From: Sphingobacterium sp.
GTDB taxonomy: Bacteria; Bacteroidota; Bacteroidia; Sphingobacteriales; Sphingobacteriaceae
NCBI GenBank assembly: GCA_031253985.1
Contig: JAIRVH010000045.1
Coordinates: 17,711-81,710, forward strand
Length of the DNA stretch: 64,000 nt
Direction: 5' to 3'
The notes beneath the pieces are model-generated. The model did no database searches, was not told the DNA's origin, and saw nothing but the letters and a program-made list of their open reading frames with translations. The first letter of the stretch is position 1. Each line of letters starts with the position of its first letter. The position numbers were made by a program, and so were the translations under genes. Below, piece by piece: positions 27,211-35,856 of this stretch.

Positions 27211-28296
27211 CATTTTATCCCAGTTTTTGCCGGTCACAAAGAAGGTATTCGATTTTCGATTGTAGGCGATACCATTGAGTACATCTAAATCGACATGTTG
27301 CGTTACATTTTCACGTAATTTGGAAAGATCTACCAATGCCTCTACGGTGCCTGTTTTAGGGTCGATCCGTCCAATGACGTCTTCCATAAAGAAATTTGCA
27401 TAAATTTTTCCCTTTACCCACTCCATTTCATTGATCTGATCGACCATAGCTGTGTTCGTCGCCGCACGTATATAGTCTAATTTTGAGAAGTCATGTGGAT
27501 TGAGTGTATAGATATAATCCGAACCGTTGGACATATATAAATTTTTGCCGTCGGAAGTCAATCCCCAGCCTTCCATTGGCTGAAAGTAGGGGAGTGTCTT
27601 AATAACCGATAGGGTGTTTATATCGTATACATAAGCTATATTGTTTTTATAGGTCAATTGATACAATTTCCCATTGAGAACAGTGGCGCCTTCGCCAAAA
27701 ATTGAATCATCCAATTCAATTTTCTTGATGGGCTCACCGGTTTTAGGGTTCGTCAAGCGAACACTCGATTTACCTTTATTTCCGCTTGGGCCAATTCCAT
27801 TTCCGGTGCTTTCGATTAAGTTGTCGCCATAAAACTCCAAACCTTGTGTAAAAGCTTTAATATCATGCGGATAAATATTTACAATGCTATACTGAAGCAA
27901 ACGGGGAGGGGTGGAAGCGAATAAATCTATGCTTACTGTATTTTCCTCTTGTTTTCCATCACTGAACACGACAGCTTTAATAATCTGTTTGCCAAATTTC
28001 TCCTGTTGTAGTCGATATTTGAAAGGCTCATTGCCGTTTACCTGTCCAATTTTTTTATCATTGATGTAATAGAAGACAGAGTCTAATTTTGGCGTCTTCT
28101 CATTGTTTATCTTTAAAACGAGATCCTCTCCAAGTGCATAGCTCTGTTTGATACTGTCAAAGGTAAATGTCGGATTTTCTTCGGGCTGTCCGGATTGGGA
28201 GCTTGAAGTCGTATTTGTGTTATTGCGCTTATTTTCAGTACAGCCACTTAAAATGGCTAGAAACATGAAACTAATTAGATAAGATTTTTTTTTCAT
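27187..28296 (-). CDS. Glutaminyl-peptide cyclotransferase, lipoprotein
   Basis: 369 residues from the ATG at 28296 (MKKKSYLISF); in-frame upstream starts reach 28317. A lipoprotein signal ends LSGC, followed by an asparagine- and threonine-rich linker. An N-terminal Ig-like region (about 40-120) precedes the five-bladed propeller typical of bacterial and plant type-I glutaminyl cyclases. Diagnostic stretches are FTQGLEFYGDNLIESTGNGI, EGATVLNGKLYQLTYKNN, GWGLTSDGKNLYMSNGSD, NEMEWVKGKIYANFF and DVLNGIAYNRKSNTFFVTGKNW. It converts N-terminal glutamine of exported proteins to pyroglutamate in the periplasm. Confidence 0.9.
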   Translation of the reverse strand: MKKKSYLISFMFLAILSGCTENKRNNTNTTSSSQSGQPEENPTFTFDSIKQSYALGEDLVLKINNEKTPKLDSVFYYINDKKIGQVNGNEPFKYRLQQEKFGKQIIKAVVFSDGKQEENTVSIDLFASTPPRLLQYSIVNIYPHDIKAFTQGLEFYGDNLIESTGNGIGPSGNKGKSSVRLTNPKTGEPIKKIELDDSIFGEGATVLNGKLYQLTYKNNIAYVYDINTLSVIKTLPYFQPMEGWGLTSDGKNLYMSNGSDYIYTLNPHDFSKLDYIRAATNTAMVDQINEMEWVKGKIYANFFMEDVIGRIDPKTGTVEALVDLSKLRENVTQHVDLDVLNGIAYNRKSNTFFVTGKNWDKMFEIKLIE

Positions 28297-28432
28297 TGAA
28301 ATGTTGTGCATCATCACTCATCCTGTAATAAACTGTTGTTCTATTACTCGTTACCCAAACTTAGAGAAATTGTTTTTTATATGCAATTCAATTCCTTATT
28401 ATATAAAACCATAAAGCCTTTGTGAGAAAAAA

Positions 28433-29233
28433 ATGAACCATTATATGCGGCTCAATTGTTATAAGGATATGGAACAATCTTATTTTTTGGGAACAAGTGG
28501 TATTCTTTTACCTTACAAGAATAGAAGTTTTTATCCTGAGCAGTTAGCGGGTAAGAGTCGGCTGACCGTATATAGCTTATTATTTAATTCTTTGGAGGTA
28601 AACAGTTCTTTTTATAAAATTCCCAGGGAAGAAACTGTTAAAAGATGGTCCGAGGAAACGACTGATGATTTTCGATTTACTTTTAAGCTTTGGAAAGGAA
28701 TTACGCATGAAAAGGAACTCAGGTTTGATCCACAGGATGTAGTGAGATTTCTATCCGTTATTGATGGTGTCGGTCAAAAGAAAGGATGTTTGCTTATACA
28801 ATTACCGCCATCATTTAAATTTACTTCTATTGCAAGGCTTACTGAGCTATTGGACTGTATCAGTCAGGATCAGAGAAGTAAGGCTTGGGAGGTTTGTGTA
28901 GAATTTAGAAACGACTCTTGGTATAGGGAAGAAACTCTTATTCTTTTAAAATCATATGGAATGCATCTGGTTGTCCATGATAAGGATACTCGTGGCATGC
29001 GTCTTCAATATGCCGATACTAAAATTATCTATATGCGTCTCCATGGGCCGGATGGTGACTATCGGGGAAGCTATTCAGCCAGTGTGCTGAGGGAATATAG
29101 TACCTATATAAATAGTTGGATCGCAGAGGAAAAAGAGGTGTATGTTTATTTTAATAATACCATTGGATCGGCACTTGCCAACCTGAATACATTAACGGAA
29201 TATATCACAGCGAGTAAAGCATCATCTCTTTAA
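28433..29233 (+). CDS. DUF72 family protein
   Basis: 266 residues of the DUF72 (YecE-like, TIM-barrel) family. The canonical opening FLGTSGILLPYKNRSFYPEQL follows a short extension, so the internal ATG at 28469 is an alternative start. Further landmarks are LTVYSLLFNSLEVNSSFYKIP, RFTFKLWKGITHEKEL, LIQLPPSFKFT, CVEFRNDSWY and IYMRLHGPDGDYRGSYS. The family is widespread and structurally resembles sugar-phosphate TIM barrels, but its biochemical function is not established. Confidence 0.9.
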   Translation: MNHYMRLNCYKDMEQSYFLGTSGILLPYKNRSFYPEQLAGKSRLTVYSLLFNSLEVNSSFYKIPREETVKRWSEETTDDFRFTFKLWKGITHEKELRFDPQDVVRFLSVIDGVGQKKGCLLIQLPPSFKFTSIARLTELLDCISQDQRSKAWEVCVEFRNDSWYREETLILLKSYGMHLVVHDKDTRGMRLQYADTKIIYMRLHGPDGDYRGSYSASVLREYSTYINSWIAEEKEVYVYFNNTIGSALANLNTLTEYITASKASSL

Positions 29234-29246
29234 AACTATTTTCTCT

Positions 29247-29579
29247 TTAAAGAATCCGATGACGGATATATTCAGTTCCCATATAACCATCCCAGCCCTC
29301 ATGTTCACGCATAATTCGCTGGTATGCTGCTGCCAATGCCTGAAACTTCGTTAACAAAGGGATACCTCTCCGGATGCAGTCATGATCGGAGAAAGTTCCA
29401 GCCTTATCGTACCATTGAAGCCAACCGAGTAATTCTTGTCTAGTCATCAGCTTTAATTGATCGAAAAGCATCTTATCTTTTAAGTCTAAAAGCTGATAAC
29501 GCCAATCATTTCGATGCGATTCCATTGCTAGAATTTTTGGCAACTGATGATCGATGATCTGTTTGATAAAAGATTCCAT
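29247..29579 (-). CDS. Hypothetical protein, paralogue of the next upstream gene
   Basis: 110 residues, soluble, no signal. It shares an ordered set of residues with the adjacent upstream gene: LLGWLQWYDKAGTFSDHDCIRRG here against LLDWLQWNNPKGNYTDRKCIENG there, followed in both by K-x-x-A and Y-x-x-I-x-R-x-H. The two therefore come from a tandem duplication. The gap between them is 11 bp. I recognise no known domain, and function is unknown. Confidence 0.7.
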   Translation of the reverse strand: MESFIKQIIDHQLPKILAMESHRNDWRYQLLDLKDKMLFDQLKLMTRQELLGWLQWYDKAGTFSDHDCIRRGIPLLTKFQALAAAYQRIMREHEGWDGYMGTEYIRHRIL

Positions 29580-29590
29580 AATTTCAAATT

Positions 29591-29911
29591 TTAGTTGTTG
29601 AACATAAGTTGTGCATGCGTGCTCGAAAAAGCATTATATTTTCTTTTCATGTGGATACGCAAGATTTCTTTGTATATATATTCGACAGCCTTCATTTTAG
29701 AGATCTGCTGTACGCCATTTTCAATGCATTTGCGATCTGTATAGTTTCCTTTTGGATTATTCCATTGTAGCCAATCAAGCAGCATTTCTTTTTCTAGTTT
29801 TTCAAGCCTTTGTTGTAAGCCTGCTAACTCACTTTCTCTAAGCTGCTCGCGCCAGTCGGACCAAATGGAATTGGATATTGCTGCTCTTTTCTCTTTGAAT
29901 TTGTTTTCCAT
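29591..29911 (-). CDS. Hypothetical protein, paralogue of the next downstream gene
   Basis: 106 residues, soluble, charged and helical (LREXE-like segment followed by LAGLQQRLEKLEKEMLLDWL). The WLQW core and the D-x-x-C-I-x-x-G pattern are shared with the 110-residue neighbour. Membership of a three-gene operon is indicated by spacing of 11 bp downstream and 31 bp upstream. No known domain was recognised. Confidence 0.7.
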   Translation of the reverse strand: MENKFKEKRAAISNSIWSDWREQLRESELAGLQQRLEKLEKEMLLDWLQWNNPKGNYTDRKCIENGVQQISKMKAVEYIYKEILRIHMKRKYNAFSSTHAQLMFNN

Positions 29912-29942
29912 GTGTTTCTTTCAATCTGATTTGTAAAATCTA

Positions 29943-30257
29943 TTAGATGACTAGTTTGCTGATAATAGCGTTGCCTAGTTTACTTTTCATAAATAGCTCA
30001 ATCTGTTTCAGTAATTCCGAACTTACTTCGGGGACCCTTTCGAGATCCCGTATAAACCACTTCTGAATGACTGGATTCTGTTTGGAACGCTGGTCGAATT
30101 TAACGACTTCAGCTCTCGATGATTTTCCTTCTGGATCGTAGTATGACCACAGTACAATGAAAATCGTATTTGGGTCTTCATCAGGATAGGGGGTATGAAA
30201 GCGAACGATGTCACCAACGTGTAACTCCTTATTGTCATATGCTGCGATTTGTTCCAT
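29943..30257 (-). CDS. Hypothetical protein, first gene of the small-protein operon
   Basis: 104 residues. The N-terminal half (KELHVGDIVRFHTPYPDEDPNTIFIVLWSYYD) has the look of a small beta-barrel, with G-D-x-V-x-F reminiscent of KOW/SH3-like folds; the C-terminal half is helical (SSELLKQIELFMKSKLGNAII). No function is assigned. It lies directly downstream of a strong Bacteroidota-type promoter overlapped by a palindrome, so it heads the operon with the two WLQW paralogues. Confidence 0.7.
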   Translation of the reverse strand: MEQIAAYDNKELHVGDIVRFHTPYPDEDPNTIFIVLWSYYDPEGKSSRAEVVKFDQRSKQNPVIQKWFIRDLERVPEVSSELLKQIELFMKSKLGNAIISKLVI

Positions 30258-30708
30258 AAATGCGTCGTCTAAAACTGATAATCAAATATACTAATAATAT
30301 TAGTATTTCAAAATTATTGCTAAAAATTTTATTCTTTTGATGAGCGCTCGTTGATTCTCGTAGATGGAACCTATCCTTTAAGCTGTTTTTCGCTACATGT
30401 TATTTTTATTGTTAGCAGCTGATTGAATTTTAAGACGTTAGCTTTCCAGTGGAGAAGAGGTGAAACAATTTGGTGAGATGATTACAATAGCTGATTTTGC
30501 GGTGTCTTTCTTTATTTTTCTCAATTGTAGTACGGTCTTGCGTGCTGATGATCAATTGTGTTGGGACCTTATGTGTTTAACTTCATGGGCAGGGACCGCA
30601 TAAGAGTACGGGTAGCTGCAGCGGATACACCTTTCGATTTAACGCTGCATAGAATATAACATCGGTAAAAAAGTAGCAATCCTGTAGCGTGTTGTATTCT
30701 TAATTGCT
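30258..30708. other. Intergenic region upstream of the small-protein operon
   Basis: Apart from the promoter and palindrome at 30283-30312 nothing recognisable is present. The rest is mixed composition without a convincing open frame, RNA fold or repeat. Confidence 0.4.
30283..30312 (-). promoter_or_regulatory. Promoter with overlapping palindromic operator for the small-protein operon
   Basis: On the minus strand, TTTG (30312-30309), an 18-base spacer, and TATATTTG (30290-30283) match the Bacteroidota -33/-7 consensus TTTG-N17-23-TAnnTTTG. The spacer holds a near-perfect palindrome, ATACTAATA-A-TATTAGTAT (30288-30306), overlapping the -7 box. The first ATG is 26 bp downstream. This looks like a repressible promoter. 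Confidence 0.65.
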
Positions 30709-31842
30709 TTATTTTTTATGAATCTTACTTTCTGACTTAGGCAGCTTGACTTTAAAGACATAATATGGCAATTCTACCTTGTCGATTCCCTTATTCCATT
30801 GTGGATCCTTAAAAAGTTGTGCACAAGAAAAATAAAGATATCCATCTTCGCCGATTCCCATGGAATCAGGCCATAATATTCGAGGGTCACGGACTAAGGT
30901 ATTCAGTTTTCCATCAGGACTTAAATATTTGATACTATAGTCGATGGATGAAGTTAGGTAAATATTTCCGTTTATATCTGCCAGTAAGCCATGTGTGATG
31001 CCAACCTCTCCTTTGTCTTCGACTTTTGCTTCCAATTCTTGTTTCGTTAATGTGGAATCAGCCAAAAATTCTGTTGCGATACAGTATAAATGGGTTTGAT
31101 TGATCGGTTTGAAGTATAGATATTTAAAGTCGTGACTCAATGCAATGCCATTCACGTTGGAAGAAAAAGGTTTCCCATTTTCATTGCGCATATCACTACC
31201 GTCGTAGCTTAATATCACTCCAGGATCAGCCAGTGTAAATCGACTTTCAGTCAATGTTTTCCTGCTCTTTCCGGTTTTAAGGTCTAGAACAATGATGGCA
31301 GCTTGGCCTGGATCAGAGAGATAGGCTAAATTTTTCTTTCCGTCAATGCGCATATCATTTAGACCCGATTTGGTTTTATCAAGGTCGTCGAAACTGTAAA
31401 TACGTTCAATCTGATCCTTCTTTGTGTCGATTTTCAACAATTTGAACTGCCCTTGGGCTGGTTTCTCATTATTGCCAAAAATTGATCCGGCAGATGATGG
31501 TTTGGAATCTAATACCCAAAGATTGTCCTGGGCATCGACAAATATATCCTGTACATTGACAAAGTGGGAATTCTCTATGCCTGTTTTATTCCATTCACTA
31601 TCCGGATAAGGAATAGGTTTTCCGTCGATGATTTCAGTCAGTGCATACCGAAAATTCTTGGTTTGTTTTGGGAAGGAAACGAATAGCCGGTTGCTGGATG
31701 TAACGCTCACGCCAATGGGGCGGTATGGACCTAAATCTACTGCTACTTCTAATTGTGGGCTTGTTGAATTACTGACTTGGGCCATCATGTTTAGAAAAAA
31801 GATGTGAAAGAATAGAAAACTAAATAAGAGCCTTTTTCGCAT
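30709..31842 (-). CDS. Exported major royal jelly protein (MRJP)/yellow-family propeller
   Basis: 377 residues with a Sec signal (about 1-21, LNMMAQ). Family landmarks of the MRJP/yellow propeller are RLFVSFPKQ, WNKTGIENSHFVNVQDIFVDAQDNLWVLDS, GLNDMRIDGKKNLAYLSDPGQAAIIVLDL, VNGIALSHDFKYLYFKPINQTHLYCI and THGLLADINGNIYLTSS. Bacterial members are exported six-bladed propellers of unclear function and are sometimes labelled L-dopachrome tautomerase-related. It stands alone, with 450 bp of gap downstream and 390 bp upstream. Confidence 0.88.
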   Translation of the reverse strand: MRKRLLFSFLFFHIFFLNMMAQVSNSTSPQLEVAVDLGPYRPIGVSVTSSNRLFVSFPKQTKNFRYALTEIIDGKPIPYPDSEWNKTGIENSHFVNVQDIFVDAQDNLWVLDSKPSSAGSIFGNNEKPAQGQFKLLKIDTKKDQIERIYSFDDLDKTKSGLNDMRIDGKKNLAYLSDPGQAAIIVLDLKTGKSRKTLTESRFTLADPGVILSYDGSDMRNENGKPFSSNVNGIALSHDFKYLYFKPINQTHLYCIATEFLADSTLTKQELEAKVEDKGEVGITHGLLADINGNIYLTSSIDYSIKYLSPDGKLNTLVRDPRILWPDSMGIGEDGYLYFSCAQLFKDPQWNKGIDKVELPYYVFKVKLPKSESKIHKK

Positions 31843-32231
31843 GTTCTCGTTTTAATTTAACCTGTTTTTATTCCCTTAGCATTACAAAGCGCTATCTTAC
31901 AAGCTTCATAATGGGCCGATGCTTTTATAAAATAACTGTCTTTCTGCTAGTATTGTTTTAATAAGGAGAAGCTTTATCAAGTTTTTATCGCTGTATTGTC
32001 TTGCTTAAGTTTATCTTGCTGAATACCCGTTGGTCTACACCTAATCCGCTTATGATATATATTTTGGTATCGGTTATTTTCATTGAATCAAGTCTGGATA
32101 CATTTACGGAAACAGCTGCTGGATTATCGTTATAAATGGATAGGGGCAAAATAATGATTAAAAATCAATTTTCGCCCCTATTTTATATAATGGAGTAACG
32201 TAATTTTAGTACAACTTTTATTGCTCCCCTG
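31843..32231. other. Intergenic region between MRJP-family and OYE genes
   Basis: Holds an imperfect hairpin (32141-32180) and probably the MRJP promoter. No gene was seen. Confidence 0.4.
32141..32185. terminator. Hairpin downstream of the OYE gene
   Basis: Arms TAGGGGC-AAAAT (32141-32152) and ATTTT-C-GCCCCTA (32168-32180) pair with one bulged C. TTTTAT follows on the plus strand. It lies 50 bp beyond the minus-strand OYE stop, and is a plausible terminator for it, though the U run is weaker in that direction. Confidence 0.45.
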
Positions 32232-33296
32232 TTACGACAGGCTCGCTAAGCTTTTAGCTTCAAAAGTGGACAGTTCGTTGTATTTTTCGGCCTGTACTTT
32301 CTTTACCCAGTTCGGGTCCTGCAGGATCGCTCTTCCAACGGCGACAAGGTCAAAATCGCCACGTTCATACCGACGGACCAATTCGTCCAGCGAAGCAGGT
32401 GAAGATTTGAATTCGGAGTTTGTAAATACTTCGCCAAAGTCTTTATCAAGGCCTACAGATCCAACCGTGATTGTGGGTTGCCCGGAGATCTTTTTGAGCC
32501 AGCCGGCGAAATTTAAATCACTGCCTTCAAACTCTGCTTCCCAATAACGGCGTTGGCTTCCATGAAAAATGTCGACACCCGCATCTGTCAAGGGTAGGAT
32601 CCAATCTTCCATTGCCGCAGGGGTAGGTGCAAGCTTGGCCGTATAGTCCTGTTGTTTCCATTGCGATAATCTCAGGATAATCACAAAATCCGGTCCTACA
32701 GCTTTTCGCATGGCTTTAACGACTTCAACAGCGAATTTAGAACGCTCCTTAATCGTTTTTCCTCCAAATTCGTCAGTGCGATGATTCATTCCCTCCCAAA
32801 AAAATTGGTCGATCAAATAACCGTGGGCACCATGGATTTCAAAAGCATCAAAGCCGAGATCTTTCGCAGACTTGGCCGCATCAGCGTATGCCTGTATGGT
32901 GGCTTCTATATCAGCCAATGTCATCGTATCCGGACTCTCAAATGCTGCAGGCGGCGTCCATTGCATTGGCGTATAACCAACATGCCATATTTGAGGGGCT
33001 ATTTTTCCGCCTTTGTTATGCACGGCATCAACAATGTTCTTCCAGCCATTTAAAGCTTGATCACCATAAAAATTGGGAATGTCTTTTAAATTCTTTGAAG
33101 AAGGTCTTTCAATCACGGTACCCTCTGTCAAGATTAAGCCGACATCACCAGCAGCACGGCGCTCATAATAACCAGCCACAGCATTGTCGGGAATCCCGTC
33201 CGCGGAAAACGCTCTCGTCATTGGTGCCATGACAAAGCGGTTTTTTAGCCTTAAATTTTTATATTCAAAGGGATTAAAAAGTGTTTGTATGCTCAT
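32232..33296 (-). CDS. NADH:flavin oxidoreductase, Old Yellow Enzyme family
   Basis: A 354-residue FMN TIM barrel. It opens NPFEYKNLRLKNRFVMAPMTRAF. It carries GLILTEGTVI, PQIWHVGY, AKDLGFDAFEIHGAHGYLIDQFFW (substrate and FMN residues H and H/N of the HGAH motif), FVIILRLSQWKQ, TVGSVGL, and the FMN-phosphate-binding DLVAVGRAILQDPNWV. These enzymes reduce activated alkenes, quinones or nitro compounds with NAD(P)H. The divergent HxlR gene 111 bp away is the likely regulator, a common arrangement for electrophile-responsive reductases. Confidence 0.93.
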   Translation of the reverse strand: MSIQTLFNPFEYKNLRLKNRFVMAPMTRAFSADGIPDNAVAGYYERRAAGDVGLILTEGTVIERPSSKNLKDIPNFYGDQALNGWKNIVDAVHNKGGKIAPQIWHVGYTPMQWTPPAAFESPDTMTLADIEATIQAYADAAKSAKDLGFDAFEIHGAHGYLIDQFFWEGMNHRTDEFGGKTIKERSKFAVEVVKAMRKAVGPDFVIILRLSQWKQQDYTAKLAPTPAAMEDWILPLTDAGVDIFHGSQRRYWEAEFEGSDLNFAGWLKKISGQPTITVGSVGLDKDFGEVFTNSEFKSSPASLDELVRRYERGDFDLVAVGRAILQDPNWVKKVQAEKYNELSTFEAKSLASLS

Positions 33297-33324
33297 TTTT
33301 CTTGTTTTAAATTGTAAATCTTCA

Positions 33325-33392
33325 CAAAGATATTTTAAATAGTATATATTTGTAACTATTATTAGTATAAACTAGTTACCTTTGTGTAACTA
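33325..33392. promoter_or_regulatory. Divergent promoter with three GTAACTA operator-like repeats
   Basis: The heptamer GTAACTA occurs at 33352-33358 (plus), 33373-33379 (inverted, as TAGTTAC) and 33386-33392 (plus). A minus-strand TAnnTTTG box (TATCTTTG, 33332-33325) faces the OYE gene, and plus-strand boxes TATATTTG (33345-33352) and TACCTTTG (33377-33384) face hxlR. The repeats overlap the plus boxes, as expected for an autoregulated HxlR repressor. Confidence 0.6.
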
Positions 33393-33407
33393 TTCCCGAA
33401 ATATCAA

Positions 33408-33755
33408 ATGAAAAGGACTGAATTTAAAAGCTGTTCCTGTGCGATGCAGCGCTCGATGGCAATTTTAGGTACGAGGTGGAAACCTGTCATTATTTATACA
33501 CTGCGTGATCGGAAAGCTAGATTTGGTCAGCTCGATGCGCTGATAGAAAACATTTCCCGTAAGGTTTTGACCAGCTCATTAAAAGAATTGGAAGAGGATG
33601 GTGTTATTCTTCGAGAAGAATATAAGGAACTGCCACCACGCGTCGAATATTCTTTGACTGAAAAAGGTAAAGCCTTAATTCCTATTATGTGCCAGTTGGC
33701 AAAATGGAACGAATCCTTTTACGAAGAGCCGGAGTTACCCGAATTGATCGCGTAG
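33408..33755 (+). CDS. HxlR-family winged-helix transcriptional regulator
   Basis: 115 residues, full length for HxlR/DUF24. The pattern SCAMQRSMAILGTRWKPVIIYTLRDRKARFGQLDALIENISRKVLTSSLKELEEDGVILREEY, ending PPRVEYSLTEKGKALIPIMCQLAKW, is diagnostic. C9 and C11 in the start (KSCSC) are candidate redox sensors, as in HypR/YodB-type regulators. It is divergent from the OYE gene and probably controls it through the heptamer repeats in between. Confidence 0.93.
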   Translation: MKRTEFKSCSCAMQRSMAILGTRWKPVIIYTLRDRKARFGQLDALIENISRKVLTSSLKELEEDGVILREEYKELPPRVEYSLTEKGKALIPIMCQLAKWNESFYEEPELPELIA

Positions 33756-33931
33756 AAGTTATAATCTAAATACATACACCTTGCTTAGCATTTATGCTAA
33801 TCGCTGTCGAATGGAATAGTATCGTTTTAAAAGGTTTGGCCTGTACGTTTTTTATTGCTTACCAGCTCGGAATTGTTGATCACAATAAATGAAATTTTCA
33901 TATTTATTTAAAATTTAAGTAATATTGAATT

Positions 33932-34525
33932 GTGAAAAACAAGGTAAACCAAGAATTTAGCAAGCAGGATTTTTTAAAATCTTTTCGTGAGGGCAGAAGG
34001 GATGGTTTACAGTTTTTATACAAAACTTTCTATAGTCCAATGTGCTATTTTTTAGAAAAGATGAGCCTTGATAAAGGTACCATCGAAGAAATAGTGCAGG
34101 ATGTATTTTTAAAGCTCTGGGAGCGTCGGATTGATTTTGATCATGTTGAATCGATTCGAGGTTTTCTCTACACAAGCTGTAGGAATGCTGCTTTAAATAG
34201 GATCCAACAAGAGAATAGGATTCAACAAAAAACGAATTCTTATACGGCACAGCTTGATCTGGTTGATTTGCCCATCAGCCATCAAATGATCTATATGGAA
34301 ACGCTTCGAACGATCCATGATGCCATTGATACCCTGCCTGAGCAATGTAAGCAAGTGATGCGTAAGTTGATTGTTGAAGATCTAAGCCCTCAGGAAGCAG
34401 CGCTCTCCTTAGGACTAACTACTAGTACGATTTACAATCAAAAGAAAAGAGGAATCGAACTTTTGAGACAAAGACTTAAACCTGACCAGTTTTTTTGCCT
34501 ACTTTTGCTCTTGCTATATTATTAG
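33932..34525 (+). CDS. ECF RNA polymerase sigma factor, SusCD-linked type
   Basis: 197 residues from a GTG start. Region 2 contains QFLYKTFYSPMCYFLEKMSLDKGTIEEIVQDVFLKLWERR, and region 4 contains LPEQCKQVMRKLIVEDLSPQEAALSLGLTTSTIYNQKKRGIELLRQRL, with the helix-turn-helix. The hydrophobic end (FFCLLLLLLYY) is frequent in Bacteroidota ECF factors that partner FecR. Together with the FecR gene 97 bp downstream and the SusC gene carrying an STN domain, it forms the classic trans-envelope signalling set for a nutrient uptake locus. Confidence 0.92.
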   Translation: MKNKVNQEFSKQDFLKSFREGRRDGLQFLYKTFYSPMCYFLEKMSLDKGTIEEIVQDVFLKLWERRIDFDHVESIRGFLYTSCRNAALNRIQQENRIQQKTNSYTAQLDLVDLPISHQMIYMETLRTIHDAIDTLPEQCKQVMRKLIVEDLSPQEAALSLGLTTSTIYNQKKRGIELLRQRLKPDQFFCLLLLLLYY

Positions 34526-34622
34526 AAAATTTTACAGTTTTGATATATAGGGTTTTATAAAAATATCTACCATTTCTTTAGAGAAACGAAATCAGAATAT
34601 TGTTTTAAGTATATAGAGCAAT

Positions 34623-35762
34623 ATGGAGCAAATACCCCAACATATCATTTATTTACTGAGCAAATCCAAACTGGAAGGATTGCGTGATGATGAAAAATTA
34701 CAGTTGGACTTATGGAGATCGGAAACGGATGCAAATAAGGGGCTATGTGATCTGGTTGACAACAAAGATCAAATGCATGCGGATTTAGACGGGATAGCCC
34801 GTTATGATTGGGAGGAGTCATTTGCCCTCTTTGAACAAGATTACCTCAATACCTCATACACTAAACCTTTTTATAAACGCATGTTATCCTACGGTATCGC
34901 TGCGGCGCTGATTGGATTACTCGTATTGTTTTTTGTACATCATCTTTCGAATACGGTATATCAGGAGATTCCGGATAAAGATATTCAACCCGCGCAAATG
35001 ATGGGGGTCGTTCGTCTGGGAAATGGAAATTCAATTTCGATGGTTCCGGGAGACACTTTATTATCGTTTGCATCACCCGGTAAAAATAAAGCGGCACGAG
35101 TGGGTAATTTATTCGCTGTAACACCCAAGGGAGGGAAAATGACCATGTTATTACCTGATGGAACCAAAGTGTGGATGAATGCCAAAACGCAGTTAGATTA
35201 CTATGAAGTAGATAGCATGCGAGAAGTTCGTTTAGTGGGAGAGGCTTACTTCGAAGTTGCCAAGAAATACTTGCCATGGGCAGGCGAAGTTCCAAAACTG
35301 AAACCTTTTGTTGTACAGGCAGGGAAAATCCATGTATCGGTGTTGGGAACACATTTTTATGTAAAATCAACCAAAAACCTAGAAGACTTTAAAACCACGC
35401 TATATGAAGGTAAAGTTAGGGTTCGGCAGGGCGAACGGCAAATAATATTGCTGCCAGGGGAAGAAACCTATATAAAAGTCGGTCAGATTGAACGGCGGAC
35501 AACTGATCCTGACCTTAGAAATGCATTGAAGGATGGGTATTTTGTATTTAACGCAGAGCCTCTGGCTGTGGTTATGGATGAATTGGCAGCCTGGTATAAC
35601 GTTGAGGTTGTTTATCTCGATAACCGGGTAAAATCGGAAAAATTTGAAGCCATGTTGTCTCGTAACAGCAGCTTGAAAGATATCATCAACGTACTGGAGA
35701 GTACGGGGAAAATTAGATTTAAATTTAAAGGAAAGACCATTTATGTAGAAAAAACAACCTAA
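34623..35762 (+). CDS. FecR-family anti-sigma factor
   Basis: 379 residues. A cytoplasmic sigma-binding segment (1-83) precedes a transmembrane helix (about 87-106, LSYGIAAALIGLLVLFFVHH) and a periplasmic domain. The FecR core is MTMLLPDGTKVWMNAKTQLDYYE ... REVRLVGEAYFEVAKK ... FVVQAGKIHVSVLGTHFYVKS, then a C-terminal domain (FNAEPLAVVMDELAAWYNVEVVY). It is presumed to hold the ECF sigma factor inactive until the STN domain of the adjacent SusC signals substrate. Confidence 0.93.
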   Translation: MEQIPQHIIYLLSKSKLEGLRDDEKLQLDLWRSETDANKGLCDLVDNKDQMHADLDGIARYDWEESFALFEQDYLNTSYTKPFYKRMLSYGIAAALIGLLVLFFVHHLSNTVYQEIPDKDIQPAQMMGVVRLGNGNSISMVPGDTLLSFASPGKNKAARVGNLFAVTPKGGKMTMLLPDGTKVWMNAKTQLDYYEVDSMREVRLVGEAYFEVAKKYLPWAGEVPKLKPFVVQAGKIHVSVLGTHFYVKSTKNLEDFKTTLYEGKVRVRQGERQIILLPGEETYIKVGQIERRTTDPDLRNALKDGYFVFNAEPLAVVMDELAAWYNVEVVYLDNRVKSEKFEAMLSRNSSLKDIINVLESTGKIRFKFKGKTIYVEKTT

Positions 35763-35856
35763 ATGAAAAGACGAAACCCTAAACGCTTGCAACATCTAGG
35801 GCTTCTGATCAAGCAATTCTAACTGAAACAGAATTTTAATTCTTAACCTAAAACAA

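Noticed and set aside
34861..35370. 169-codon minus-strand open frame opposite fecR
   Set aside because: Lies wholly inside the well-supported FecR gene; composition is antisense-like with no recognisable domain.
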